From the NCBI GenBank assembly GCA_016700415.1, contig CP065018.1, forward strand, positions 2,238,001-2,302,000: a DNA stretch of 64,000 nt. The letters are read 5' to 3'. The notes under the pieces were generated by a model that ran no database searches, was not told where the DNA came from, and was given only the letters and a program-made list of their open reading frames with translations. Positions 16,013 to 24,965 of this stretch are shown piece by piece. The DNA is from Flavobacteriales bacterium. GTDB taxonomy: Bacteria > Bacteroidota > Bacteroidia > Flavobacteriales_F > PHOS-HE28. Each line of letters opens with the position of its first letter. Position 1 is the first letter of the stretch. Both the position numbers and the translations under genes were made by a program.

Positions 16013-18142
16013 ATGAAGAAGCTCCTCACCCTGGCTTTGCTTGCCTGCGTCCTCAGCACCCAGGTGCACGCACAACGCGTTGAACTCACCGTGGACCAGT
16101 ATCAGGCGATGAAGGCCACCGGCACCTTGCCCTCGGATTTCCATGTGGCCTATTCCACCCTGCCCCCGCCTCAGGTGCAGCCCTTGAACTTGGCGAAAGG
16201 CGGTGGTGGCGGCACCGGCGGGAACTGTAACTGCTGGATCGAACCGGACAACACATACACGCTGGCCATGCAGCCCAATGATGACGGTTCCTCCTCCTTG
16301 ATCAATCTGCCTTTCCAGTTCGACCTGTACGGGGATCTTTACAATGCTTGCTTCATCAACAACAACGGCAACTTGACGTTCAATGAAGCGCTGTTCTCTT
16401 TCAGTGCAGGAGGGTTCCCCGCCGGTCCGGGTGCCGGTGGGTTCAGCGATACGATCATGGTAGCCCCCTTTTGGGCGGACGTGGACACCCGCGGCAATGG
16501 CGGTACGGTGAAGTACAAACTGACCCCGAACGCCTTGTACGTGAACTGGACAGACGTGGGGTACTACAGTATGCAGACCGATAAATTGAACTCCTTCCAG
16601 CTCATTATCAGCGACGGGACGAACACGGACGTGGGCCTCGGCAGCACCGTGTCGTTCTGCTACAAGGACATGCAATGGACCACTGGCTCCGCATCACAAG
16701 GGGTCGGCGGCTTTGGGGGTATTCCTGCCACCGTGGGCGCCAACCGCGGCAACGGCATCGACTACATCCAGTTCGGCCGCTTCGACCATGCCGGCGTTGA
16801 CTACGACGGACCCTTCGGAGGGACTGACGGCATAAGCTGGTTGGACAACAAGAACTTCGTTTTCACCACGGCGGTGAGCACACAGAACATCCCGCCCATC
16901 GCCAGTAGCACCTCGCTATGCGATACCGTGGACGTATGCGTGAACGAGCTGGTGGACCTGGACGTGAACTTCCTCTCTCCCGAGCCCGGCCAGTTGACCT
17001 CGGCGAGCTATACCATAGATCCGCCGCTGAACGGGACCGTCACCGAGACGAACTCCGGTCCGATGAACACCGCCAACCTTCATCTCCAGTTCATCCCCAC
17101 TGTGGGCGATACCGCCAATGGGGGCGTACACACGATCACGTACACCGCCACGGATGATGGAACGCCGGCACTGACCTCCACGATCACCGTGGTGATCCGC
17201 GTTTTCTATGTGGGTGCGCCGCCTCCGATGATCACCGGCGACACGGTGGCCTGCGCGGGGCAAGGCGTGCTGCTCACGGCCTCCGGCGGCTACGATAACT
17301 ATGAGTGGGCCAACGGTTTCAATGGGACCACCGTGCTCGTGGGACCAGGCACCTACTATGTGGAGGCCAGCACGGGTGCGTGCATCCTGGTATCCAATTT
17401 CATCACCGTTCACGAGGCACCGACACCCGGACCTGAGATCACCGGGGTGCTTTTCAATTGCGGGGGTGAACCCTCGGTTCTTTCCACCACGGAGCCCTAT
17501 AACGGCTACTCCTGGAGCACCGGCAGCCAGGACCCCACCATCAGTGTGGGAACCGGCACTTATACTGTGACGGTGACCAACGACGAAGGCTGTGAAGGCA
17601 CGTCGGCCGCGGTGAACGTGCTGAGCGCGAACTCACCCACGGCATCCTTCATCGGCATCCCCAACGGAGTGGTCTTCCCGGGCACCACGGTGGAGTACAC
17701 GGACCAATCCAACGGGAACGGCGGGACCATCACGAACTGGTTTTGGGACGCGGATACCTTGGGCAATGGGTCCGGTACCACGTTCGCCCCGACCTTCAAT
17801 GTGCCGGGCACTTATCCCATCACGCTCACCGTGACCACGGCGGACGGTTGCACCCACACCTATACGTACTACCAAGTAGTGATCCCGGTGGAGATCATCG
17901 TCCCCAACGTGTTCAGCCCCAATGGCGACGGACAGAACGATGCCTTGACCTTTGAAGGCGCACAGTATTACCCCAACACCTCGCTTTCCGTGTTCAACCG
18001 CTGGGGCCAGGAGGTGTTCACCAGCAGCAACTACAAGAACACCTGGCGCCCCTCGAAGGAAACGCCCGACGGCACCTACTTCTATGTCCTGAAGCTCAGC
18101 ACGGGCAAGGAATACACCGGCAACGTGACGTTGCTGCGTTGA
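16013..18142 (+). CDS. secreted nidogen-like/PKD protein with T9SS type B tail
   Basis: This 709-aa protein is a paralogue of the preceding gene product. A signal peptide ends about residue 21 (STQVHAQ). The nidogen-like domain shares long stretches with its neighbour (MVAPFWADVD, YVNWT-VGYYSM-TDKLNSFQ, YIQFGRFDHAG-DYDGPFG). A short Ig-like section with DNYEWANGF and GYSWSTGS motifs, a PKD-like domain (FWDADTLGNGSGTTFAPTF) and the tail IIVPNVFSPNGDGQNDALT follow. It is predicted to be surface-displayed by T9SS. The ATG at 16013 starts the signal sequence. A strong hairpin follows the stop. Confidence 0.85.
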   Translation: MKKLLTLALLACVLSTQVHAQRVELTVDQYQAMKATGTLPSDFHVAYSTLPPPQVQPLNLAKGGGGGTGGNCNCWIEPDNTYTLAMQPNDDGSSSLINLPFQFDLYGDLYNACFINNNGNLTFNEALFSFSAGGFPAGPGAGGFSDTIMVAPFWADVDTRGNGGTVKYKLTPNALYVNWTDVGYYSMQTDKLNSFQLIISDGTNTDVGLGSTVSFCYKDMQWTTGSASQGVGGFGGIPATVGANRGNGIDYIQFGRFDHAGVDYDGPFGGTDGISWLDNKNFVFTTAVSTQNIPPIASSTSLCDTVDVCVNELVDLDVNFLSPEPGQLTSASYTIDPPLNGTVTETNSGPMNTANLHLQFIPTVGDTANGGVHTITYTATDDGTPALTSTITVVIRVFYVGAPPPMITGDTVACAGQGVLLTASGGYDNYEWANGFNGTTVLVGPGTYYVEASTGACILVSNFITVHEAPTPGPEITGVLFNCGGEPSVLSTTEPYNGYSWSTGSQDPTISVGTGTYTVTVTNDEGCEGTSAAVNVLSANSPTASFIGIPNGVVFPGTTVEYTDQSNGNGGTITNWFWDADTLGNGSGTTFAPTFNVPGTYPITLTVTTADGCTHTYTYYQVVIPVEIIVPNVFSPNGDGQNDALTFEGAQYYPNTSLSVFNRWGQEVFTSSNYKNTWRPSKETPDGTYFYVLKLSTGKEYTGNVTLLR

Positions 18143-18157
18143 CCTTCACCCACAAAC

Positions 18158-18194
18158 ATGAACGGAAGCCCCGCCGGTCGGGGCTTCCGTTCAT
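18158..18194. terminator. 16-bp perfect hairpin
   Basis: Bases 18158-18173 pair perfectly with 18179-18194 around a 5-nt loop (CCGGT), giving a 16-bp GC-rich stem. It lies 15 nt after the stop of the T9SS cargo gene and only 12 nt before metF. No T-run follows, so it may rely on the stem alone. It could also lie in the metF leader. Confidence 0.7.
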
Positions 18195-18206
18195 CATAGC
18201 CCCTCC

Positions 18207-19160
18207 ATGAAGGTCATCGACCACCTGCGGAAAAGCGACCGCTCCCTCTTCTCCTTCGAGATCCTGCCCCCGTTGAAAGGCAAGGACATCCGTTCGATCT
18301 ATGCGGGCATCGACCCTTTGATGGAGTTCAAGCCGAGCTTCGTGAACGTGACCTACCATCGCGAGGAGGTGATCTATAAGGAGCGCGGACAAGGGCTGCT
18401 GCAAAAGATCCGCCTGCGGAAAAGACCGGGCACCGTGGGTATTTGCGCGATGATCAAGGCGAAATACGAGGTGGACACCGTGCCCCATCTGATCTGCGGG
18501 GGCTTCAGCCGGGAGGACACCGAGGACGCCTTGATCGAGCTGAACTTCCTGGGCATCGACAACGTGCTGGCCCTGCGTGGGGATCCCATTAAAAGCGAAC
18601 CCCATTTCATCCCGGAACGACAGGGCCATGCCCATGCCGAAGAGTTGATCCGCCAGATCGCCGGGCTCAATAAGGGGCAGTATCTGTACGACGAGGAACA
18701 GGAAGCCGCGCCCACCAACCTGTGCGTGGGGGCCGCCTGCTATCCGGAGAAGCACGCCGAGGCGCTGAACCCGGGCACCGACCTGGCCTACCTGAAGCGC
18801 AAAGTGGATGCGGGCGCGGAATACCTCGTCACCCAGATGTTCTTCGACAACGCCCGATACTTCGATTTCGTGGAGCGCTGCCGCAAGGAAGGGATCACTG
18901 TACCGATCATTCCGGGATTGAAGCCACTGACGAACTTCCGCCACATTTCGTTCATCCCGAAGACCTTCAACATCGACCTTCCGGAGGCTTTCTCCCGCGA
19001 ATTGGAGAAGTGCAAGTCTGACGAGGACGTGAAGGCGGTCGGCATTGAATGGACCACCCAGCAGGCCAAGGAACTGCAGGCCCAAAAGGTACCCAGCCTG
19101 CACTTTTACACCATGGGGCGCTCGGAGGCTGTGAAGGCCATTGCCTCGCAGTTGTTCTGA
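18207..19160 (+). CDS. metF: methylenetetrahydrofolate reductase
   Basis: This 317-aa flavoprotein reduces 5,10-methylene-THF to 5-methyl-THF for methionine synthesis. The TIM-barrel family features are clear: SLFSFEILPPLKG near the start with the catalytic Glu of SFEILPP, FVNVTYH, ALRGDP (FAD pocket), and YLVTQMFFDNARYFDFV. The length matches bacterial MetF. It starts just after a strong hairpin and stands alone. Confidence 0.95.
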   Translation: MKVIDHLRKSDRSLFSFEILPPLKGKDIRSIYAGIDPLMEFKPSFVNVTYHREEVIYKERGQGLLQKIRLRKRPGTVGICAMIKAKYEVDTVPHLICGGFSREDTEDALIELNFLGIDNVLALRGDPIKSEPHFIPERQGHAHAEELIRQIAGLNKGQYLYDEEQEAAPTNLCVGAACYPEKHAEALNPGTDLAYLKRKVDAGAEYLVTQMFFDNARYFDFVERCRKEGITVPIIPGLKPLTNFRHISFIPKTFNIDLPEAFSRELEKCKSDEDVKAVGIEWTTQQAKELQAQKVPSLHFYTMGRSEAVKAIASQLF

Positions 19161-19254
19161 CGTGGCAGCTTTGCTGTCCAATGCCTTGTGTCCAGTGCTT
19201 GGACCGCAAAAGACAACACACATAAGACAGACCACACCCCGTAACTTGCATCCC

Positions 19255-21168
19255 ATGCGCTCCTTCCTCCTTCTGACCTTGGCATTTTTGACCTTCCCGG
19301 CCCTTGCGCAGTTGAACTACGACGAGGCCGCATTCGACGAAACCGTCCGCAGCGAACGGCACCCCATCGGCGATCTGGACCGGAGCGGCGGCCCTCCCAC
19401 ACGCGGCTACGACATGAAGTACCTGCGTTGCACGTGGGACCTGGATCCCGCCGTCCGCTACATCAGCGGCAGCGTCACCTCCTATTTCACCGCCACCGCC
19501 GATCTGGACCAGCTCATCTTCGACCTCAGCGACAGCCTTACGGTGGACGACGTGACCATGCAAGGAAATGCGCTCGCGTACTCCCAAGATCCCGGAGACC
19601 TGTTGGTGATCACGCTCCCCGCCACCATTCCGGCCGGACAGACCGATTCCATCACGGTGAGCTATCACGGGGTCCCGCCGAATACCGGCTTCGGAAGCTT
19701 CGTCACCGACGAGCATGACGGCGTGCCCATCGTATGGACCTTGAGCGAACCCTACGGCGCCAAGGATTGGTGGCCCTCCAAACAGGACCTCAACGACAAA
19801 GTGGATTCACTGGACACGTATGTCACCACGCCGATGAACAACCGGGCCGCCGGGAACGGCGTGCTGATGGCGCCCGACACCACGGGCGACCACGTCACCT
19901 GGCATTGGCGGCATCGCCACCCGATCGACTATTATTTGATCGCCACGGCCGTGACCAACTACCAAGTGGACATCCAATACGTGGTGCTGGACGGGGACAG
20001 CATGCCGATGGTGACGTACGCGTACCCGGAGGACTTCGACGCGGCAGTGACGAACGCCACCGAGCTTCTCCCGAAAATAACCCTGTTCAGCCAGCTGTTC
20101 GGCACCTATCCCTTTGCGAACGAGAAGTACGGCCACGCACAATTCGGATGGGGCGGCGGCATGGAACACCAGACCATGACCTTTCTCGGGGTTTACCATC
20201 CGGAGATCTCCGCCCACGAACTGGCGCACCAGTGGTTCGGGGACAAGGTGACCTGTGCCAGCTGGGCGGACATCTGGTTGAACGAGGGCTTCGCCACTTA
20301 CCTCAGCGGGCTGGCCTATGAATACCTGGCCCCGGTGTACTGGCCCATTTGGAAACAAGGCAAGGTCGGAAGTATAATCAGTCAACCGGATGGCAGCGTG
20401 TTCTGCACCGACACGTTGGACCAGAACCGGCTTTTTAGCGGAAGACTCACCTACAACAAGGGTGCGATGGTGATCCACATGCTGCGCTGGATCTGTGGGG
20501 ACAGCGCTTTCTACAATGGTATGCGCAACTATCTGGACGACCCGACGATCGGCTACGGCACGGCCACCACCGCCGACCTGCAAGCTCACTTGGCGGCCAC
20601 CTCGGGCCTGGATCTCACCGGCTTCTTCGCCGATTGGTTCACCGGCGAGGGTTATCCCTCCTACACAACGGTGTGGTCCCAAGACGACGCAGGCGAGGTA
20701 CATGTCTCCCTGTCCCAGACCGCCTCACACCCCTCGGTAGACTTCTTCGAACTGCCCGTGCCTATTCGATTCTATGGCGGAGGTACCGATAGCACAGTGG
20801 TATTGGACAACACGGTGAATGACCAAGGATTCAGTTTCCACCTGCCCTTCCCCATCGACAGCGCGGCCTTCGATCCCGACATCTGGCTGATCAGCGGCCA
20901 CAACCTCACCACTTCGGTGAGCGAACTGGACCGAGACCGACCGCTGCTGGTCCTCTATCCGAACCCGGCGGCCGACATCCTCCATTGGCGCATTCCCGGC
21001 TCCGGGCCACGACTGCTGGCACGGGTAGTAGACGCGCTCGGCCGGACCGTATTCACCGGGGATGCCAGAGACGGGAACATCGATATCCACGGGCTTTCCT
21101 CCGGTGGCTATGTGCTGGAGCTGAGCGGAGGTGGGGTGGTGCTGCGTTCGCGGTTTGTTAAGCGGTGA
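19255..21168 (+). CDS. secreted M1-family aminopeptidase with T9SS type A sorting domain
   Basis: This 637-aa zinc metallopeptidase has a signal peptide (ending about residue 19, FPALAQ) and an M1 N-terminal beta domain. The catalytic domain carries GGMEHQ at 301-306, the zinc site HELAHQW at 321-327 and the third ligand E344 in WLNEGFATYL. The last about 75 residues are a type A sorting domain (LLVLYPNPAADILHWRI and GLSSGGYVLEL). It likely digests peptides outside the cell. Its 3' end overlaps the convergent riboflavin synthase gene by 11 nt. Confidence 0.92.
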   Translation: MRSFLLLTLAFLTFPALAQLNYDEAAFDETVRSERHPIGDLDRSGGPPTRGYDMKYLRCTWDLDPAVRYISGSVTSYFTATADLDQLIFDLSDSLTVDDVTMQGNALAYSQDPGDLLVITLPATIPAGQTDSITVSYHGVPPNTGFGSFVTDEHDGVPIVWTLSEPYGAKDWWPSKQDLNDKVDSLDTYVTTPMNNRAAGNGVLMAPDTTGDHVTWHWRHRHPIDYYLIATAVTNYQVDIQYVVLDGDSMPMVTYAYPEDFDAAVTNATELLPKITLFSQLFGTYPFANEKYGHAQFGWGGGMEHQTMTFLGVYHPEISAHELAHQWFGDKVTCASWADIWLNEGFATYLSGLAYEYLAPVYWPIWKQGKVGSIISQPDGSVFCTDTLDQNRLFSGRLTYNKGAMVIHMLRWICGDSAFYNGMRNYLDDPTIGYGTATTADLQAHLAATSGLDLTGFFADWFTGEGYPSYTTVWSQDDAGEVHVSLSQTASHPSVDFFELPVPIRFYGGGTDSTVVLDNTVNDQGFSFHLPFPIDSAAFDPDIWLISGHNLTTSVSELDRDRPLLVLYPNPAADILHWRIPGSGPRLLARVVDALGRTVFTGDARDGNIDIHGLSSGGYVLELSGGGVVLRSRFVKR

Positions 21169-21751
21169 TCGACCCGCCAAGCACACGCGCCACGTACTTC
21201 CCCACCACGTCGAACTCCACGTTCACCCTGCCTCCAACGGCCAACGTGCGGAACGTGGTGTGCTCATGCGTGTACGGGATCACCGCTACGCTGAAGGAGC
21301 GGTCATCCAACGCGGCAATGGTGAGGCTCACGCCGTCCAAACAGACAGAACCTTTCTCCACCAACAGCTCCTTTTGCTCCGGCAGGGAGAACGAGAACCA
21401 CCAGGATCCATCGCGCTCTTCCGCTGCGCTACAGGTCACCACAGTGTCCACGTGGCCTTGCACCATGTGGCCGTCGAGCCGGTCGCCGATACGGAGGCAG
21501 CGTTCCAAATTGACTGGATCGCCGACCTGTAATGCGCCGAGGTTGCTGCGTTGCAGGGTCTCCTCCACCGCCGTAACGCGATAACGATCTTCCATCAACT
21601 CCACAACCGTGAGGCAGACGCCGTTGTGTGAAACGCTCTGGTCCACGCGCAGCTCCGGGGCCATGCGCGCCTTGATCACAAATTCCTTGTTGCTGCCGGT
21701 GGTGCTCACTTCCTGCACCTCGCCCACCTCTTCCACGATGCCGGTGAACAT
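21158..21751 (-). CDS. ribE: riboflavin synthase alpha chain
   Basis: This 197-aa enzyme dismutates two 6,7-dimethyl-8-ribityllumazine molecules to riboflavin. Two lumazine-binding domains are visible: MFTGIVEEVGEV with SHNGVCLTVV, and MVQGHVDTVV with SVCLDGVSLTI. The ATG at 21751 is the family start; the open frame continues upstream into the T9SS gene but is not conserved. Stop and start overlap as TGATG with the upstream cargo gene, an odd pairing of a housekeeping enzyme with a surface protein. Confidence 0.95.
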   Translation of the reverse strand: MFTGIVEEVGEVQEVSTTGSNKEFVIKARMAPELRVDQSVSHNGVCLTVVELMEDRYRVTAVEETLQRSNLGALQVGDPVNLERCLRIGDRLDGHMVQGHVDTVVTCSAAEERDGSWWFSFSLPEQKELLVEKGSVCLDGVSLTIAALDDRSFSVAVIPYTHEHTTFRTLAVGGRVNVEFDVVGKYVARVLGGSITA

Positions 21752-24411
21752 CAGTTCTGCTGTGCGTGGTTGCCGCCGAGGATGTGGACGTAGCCTTTCA
21801 GCACTTCCGGCGTGGAGCCTTGCAGCCGCTTGAAGATCACCTGACAGACATAGAAGTAGACACCGTCCGGCACCGGCTCGCCATCGTTGTTCAGCGTGCC
21901 GTCCCACTGGATCGCGGGGTCCTGCGTGGTGAAAACGATCTGGCCCCAGCGGTTGAAGACCTGCAGGTCGATCTCCTTCACGCCGCGGTACGGGAAGGGA
22001 ATAAAGAGGTCGTTCACGCGGTCGCTGTTGGGCGTGAAGACGTTCGGCAAGGTGTATTCCGGACAATTGTCGCCGCAGACCCGGTCGCTGAAAGCGCTCT
22101 CGTTGCCCACGGAATCGATGGCGGTGACCACGTAGCAACCGGCCACGGAACTGCCGTCGGTGTGCGTGAACGTGGTGTCCTCGGCACCGGTGATGGTGTG
22201 GATCAGGATCATTTCCCCACCCAAGCTGTCGGTGAAGTAGATGTTGTAGCGCCAGGTATCACTGGCGCAGCTGTTGTTGGGGTTGTTCCACGTGAGCGTG
22301 TTCAGCGGCAGCTCGCAATCGTTGACGATGGAAAGCGTGGGCGGGCACGGCGGTGTAAGGTCCACCGGCGTGGCGCAGGTCTCTTGGCTGAAGTTGATCA
22401 ACGGTGCGGCGATGGCTGGATCGTCGTATGCCCCGGTGGTCTTCACGTAGTAGCAATAGGACTCACCGTTCACCAGGCCGGTGTCCACGTAGGTGGGCTC
22501 GGTGCCGGTACCGACGTAGGTGAAGACCCCGCCGATCTGCCGGTAGACATCGAACTGCGTATTGATCCACGGCGCGTTGTAGTTGATGTGCAGCGTGACC
22601 TGCTCATCGTTCGGCTCCGGGACGATGAAAACGCTGGAGGCCATGTTGCTGGGGCCGATCAGCGTGTTGCCATCGTCGCCATAGAGGTCCACGCGATAGG
22701 TATGGCCGGTGGAGCGCGTGTCCAAGCCTTGATCGATAAAGCTGGTGTCGGGGTTTGCCAAGATCGGAGAAGTGGCGCTGGTATGTACGAGTGCGGTGGC
22801 GGAGGTCAGGCCATTTCCGCGATACACCTTGAAGAGATAGGGGCCGGGATGCTGGATCGTGTCCAGGTCGAAGGCATTGCTCCAGCGCACGGTGTCCACG
22901 CCGTTTGCGTTATCGGTCACGCCCACGCTTACGTGCGTCATGATGGGCACGTCGCGCTGCAGCAGGTTGCAAAACTCCACGCTCGCGTAGCTCTGCGCGC
23001 CGTCCGGGAAAACGGCCACTACCATGTAGCAATAGGTGATGCCGAAGGCCAGCCCCGCGTCCGTGTAGTTCGTGTTGTTCAGCCCGGTGGTGCTGCCGAT
23101 GTACTGATAACCGGTATAGGCCGGCACACCCGTCTCGCAGGGGCCATGGATAAAGCCATAGGAACCCTGTCGACGATAGATGCGATAGCCCGTGGCATTG
23201 GAGCAGATGCTGGGGTCCCAAGCCAGTTCCATCACGCCACCATTCGGCGTGGCGCTGGGATTTTGCGGCGCGGGGGCCACCACGGTGATGAACATGGTCT
23301 CATAATCCTGCAGCTGCACCATGTTGTAGTTGTCGCGGGCATTGAAGACCACTTGGTAAGGCTGTTGCCGCACGTGCGAGCAGTTGGTGTTCCACGAGAA
23401 CGTGCCGAAAACGATGTTCTGGGATGGGGACGAGTTGAACACCGCGGGGGAACTGGCCACTTGGAACGGTCCGCCCAGCGCGCTCAAGGTGATGGTCTGG
23501 CCCGCGTCGGGGTCGGTGGCCTGCACGCCGAAGGTGAGGAAGGTGCCCGCTTCCACGCAGGTATCGTTCACCTCGGCGATCACCGGAGGCCGATCGTTGC
23601 AGGGGCCCACGATCACCTGCATGTCGCGTTCCACCCAGCCGATGTTCACCCAATGCCCGTTGATCATCCGCCACTCCCTGACGATGAAGGCGATGTTGTA
23701 AATGCCGGACTGCTGCGGGGAATCCCAGGTGATGGTGCCAGTGACCGGATCGATGGCATACTGGTTGTTCGCGCCGGGCGAGATCTGGTTTGGGAACAGA
23801 TAGCCGGGGATAGGGTCACCTATACCATCGAGCGGATTGCTCAGATCACCTCCCAAGCAGACTACCGGTTCGAAGGAAAGGCTGTCGCCATCGGAATCGT
23901 ACCCGCCCGGATTGTGGACCCACAGTTGACCCAAGCAGGCATTCTGGATGGGCGGATTAAGGAATTGTGGCGTGCAATTATTGCCCGCAGTGCTGATCAC
24001 CAACCGGGTCTGCACGCACATGGGCACGTTCACCGAGCCGGGGATGTTCACCACATCGGCCACCCGGTTGGGGTCGATGTACTGAAGCAGGAACACGCCC
24101 GGCCCGGGGTAGACATGCGTGTGGATGTAAAGGTTCCGTTGCGTGTTGATCCCGGCGATCTGCACCAATGTCGCGGAATCCCGCTGGATCGTGTCCAAGG
24201 GCGTGTTGTCGCCCCAGTCCAGAATGAATTCAGGCCGGTCCGCCTGGGAATTGGGATTGGTATAGGTAATGATGGTGACCCTATAAGTGAGGCTTGTGGA
24301 ATCTCCGACATGGCACACCAAGATCTCCCCCGCCTCATTGTGCGTGGCCCGGGCCGTAAAAGCAAAGCCCAACAAGAGGCCGGCACATAAAGTGCGGAAA
24401 AGGCTGTTCAT
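21751..24411 (-). CDS. large secreted protein with T9SS type B (gliding-motility C-terminal) domain
   Basis: This 886-aa protein has a signal peptide (to about residue 22). A long beta-rich body begins ATHNEAGEILVCHVGDST, a start shared by many gliding-motility-associated proteins. Fibronectin-III-like segments occur in the middle (ATGYRIYRRQGSYGF; YCYMVVAVFPDG). The tail has YTLPNVFTPNSDRVNDLFIP and VFNRWGQIVFTTQD. It is expected at the cell surface through T9SS; no enzyme motif was seen. ribE is coupled to its stop. Confidence 0.87.
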   Translation of the reverse strand: MNSLFRTLCAGLLLGFAFTARATHNEAGEILVCHVGDSTSLTYRVTIITYTNPNSQADRPEFILDWGDNTPLDTIQRDSATLVQIAGINTQRNLYIHTHVYPGPGVFLLQYIDPNRVADVVNIPGSVNVPMCVQTRLVISTAGNNCTPQFLNPPIQNACLGQLWVHNPGGYDSDGDSLSFEPVVCLGGDLSNPLDGIGDPIPGYLFPNQISPGANNQYAIDPVTGTITWDSPQQSGIYNIAFIVREWRMINGHWVNIGWVERDMQVIVGPCNDRPPVIAEVNDTCVEAGTFLTFGVQATDPDAGQTITLSALGGPFQVASSPAVFNSSPSQNIVFGTFSWNTNCSHVRQQPYQVVFNARDNYNMVQLQDYETMFITVVAPAPQNPSATPNGGVMELAWDPSICSNATGYRIYRRQGSYGFIHGPCETGVPAYTGYQYIGSTTGLNNTNYTDAGLAFGITYCYMVVAVFPDGAQSYASVEFCNLLQRDVPIMTHVSVGVTDNANGVDTVRWSNAFDLDTIQHPGPYLFKVYRGNGLTSATALVHTSATSPILANPDTSFIDQGLDTRSTGHTYRVDLYGDDGNTLIGPSNMASSVFIVPEPNDEQVTLHINYNAPWINTQFDVYRQIGGVFTYVGTGTEPTYVDTGLVNGESYCYYVKTTGAYDDPAIAAPLINFSQETCATPVDLTPPCPPTLSIVNDCELPLNTLTWNNPNNSCASDTWRYNIYFTDSLGGEMILIHTITGAEDTTFTHTDGSSVAGCYVVTAIDSVGNESAFSDRVCGDNCPEYTLPNVFTPNSDRVNDLFIPFPYRGVKEIDLQVFNRWGQIVFTTQDPAIQWDGTLNNDGEPVPDGVYFYVCQVIFKRLQGSTPEVLKGYVHILGGNHAQQN

Positions 24412-24521
24412 CGTTGTTACAAAGTACGGGAATTCCGGGCCTTGTCCATCGGCCTCCGGTCACCGTTGCATGGCTCACCGCCACCTTTGGCCGGTTTTCG
24501 CGGGAAACACAGAAGGATTTA

Positions 24522-24550
24522 ACCGCAAAGGACGCAAAGAGCGCAAAGAA
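24522..24550. repeat. three tandem 9-nt CGCAAAG-type units
   Basis: CGCAAAG begins at 24524, 24533 and 24542 with two variable bases between copies. The block 24522-24548 is also the reverse complement, at 23 of 27 positions, of 24805-24831. Confidence 0.8.
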
Positions 24551-24567
24551 ATACTCCTCACCCCCAG

Positions 24568-24588
24568 CCCCTCTCCCAAGGAGAGGGG
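24568..24588. terminator. 9-bp hairpin with 3-nt loop
   Basis: CCCCTCTCC at 24568-24576 pairs perfectly with GGAGAGGGG at 24580-24588 around CAA. It resembles a REP-like intergenic element. Because it sits between divergent genes, a terminator role is unlikely; I list it by structure only. Confidence 0.4.
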
Positions 24589-24804
24589 TGACTCACTTAG
24601 CTCAGTAGCAGAGACGCCCCAGTTCCGAACTTCCCACCAAATTATCCGCGCCCTTCCGAGAAAACCGGTATGAAACATTTGCGCCCTTGGCGGAAGTAGT
24701 CGAAGCCGTCAACCGCGACACCCCCAAAGCCGTTGCGAACGTTGCGGTCCGATCTCTTTCTGATCTTGCGTCCTTCACTACCGCAGGCAGTGCCTTCTCT
24801 TCTA

Positions 24805-24831
24805 CTTTGTGCTCTTTGTGTCCTTCGTGGT
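24805..24831. repeat. inverted partner of the CGCAAAG block
   Basis: This stretch (CTTTGTGCTCTTTGTGTCC and following bases) is the reverse complement of 24522-24548 with four mismatches. The 256 bp between them could form a large loop, or both may be copies of one dispersed element in opposite orientation. Confidence 0.7.
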
Positions 24832-24923
24832 ATAAACCGCATTTCTCTGCGTCTCCGCGCCTCTGCGACCAAACATCACATTCCCGTAGCGGTGGAAAAC
24901 CATTACGCCTGCGGACGGGAAGC

Positions 24924-24931
24924 TATCTTCG
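24924..24931 (+). promoter_or_regulatory. candidate -7 promoter element TATCTTCG
   Basis: TATCTTCG agrees with TAnnTTTG at seven of eight positions and would start transcription near 24938, 28 nt before the leucyl aminopeptidase ATG. No clear -33 element is seen. Confidence 0.3.
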
Positions 24932-24965
24932 GCCTCCATAAAATCCATAGATATCCGCTCCGCCC

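Larger units (their letters stand above)
24412..24965. other. 554-bp non-coding gap filled with degenerate intergenic repeats
   Basis: No credible gene was found here between divergent genes. It holds three 9-nt CGCAAAG units, a 9-bp hairpin, a 27-nt imperfect inverted pair and a low-complexity run at 24831-24870 (CTCTGCGTCTCCGCGCCTCTGCG). It must also contain the promoters of the T9SS cargo gene (-) and of leucyl aminopeptidase (+). Confidence 0.7.

Noticed and set aside
21766..24390. An 874-codon open frame on the plus strand
   Set aside because: It is antisense to a T9SS cargo gene with clear signal peptide and sorting domain; its translation is Val/His/Gly/Arg-rich without domains. It is a GC-driven shadow.
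24287..24673. A 128-codon open frame reaching into the repeat gap
   Set aside because: It is antisense to the cargo gene start and runs through low-complexity repeats, so coding is unlikely.
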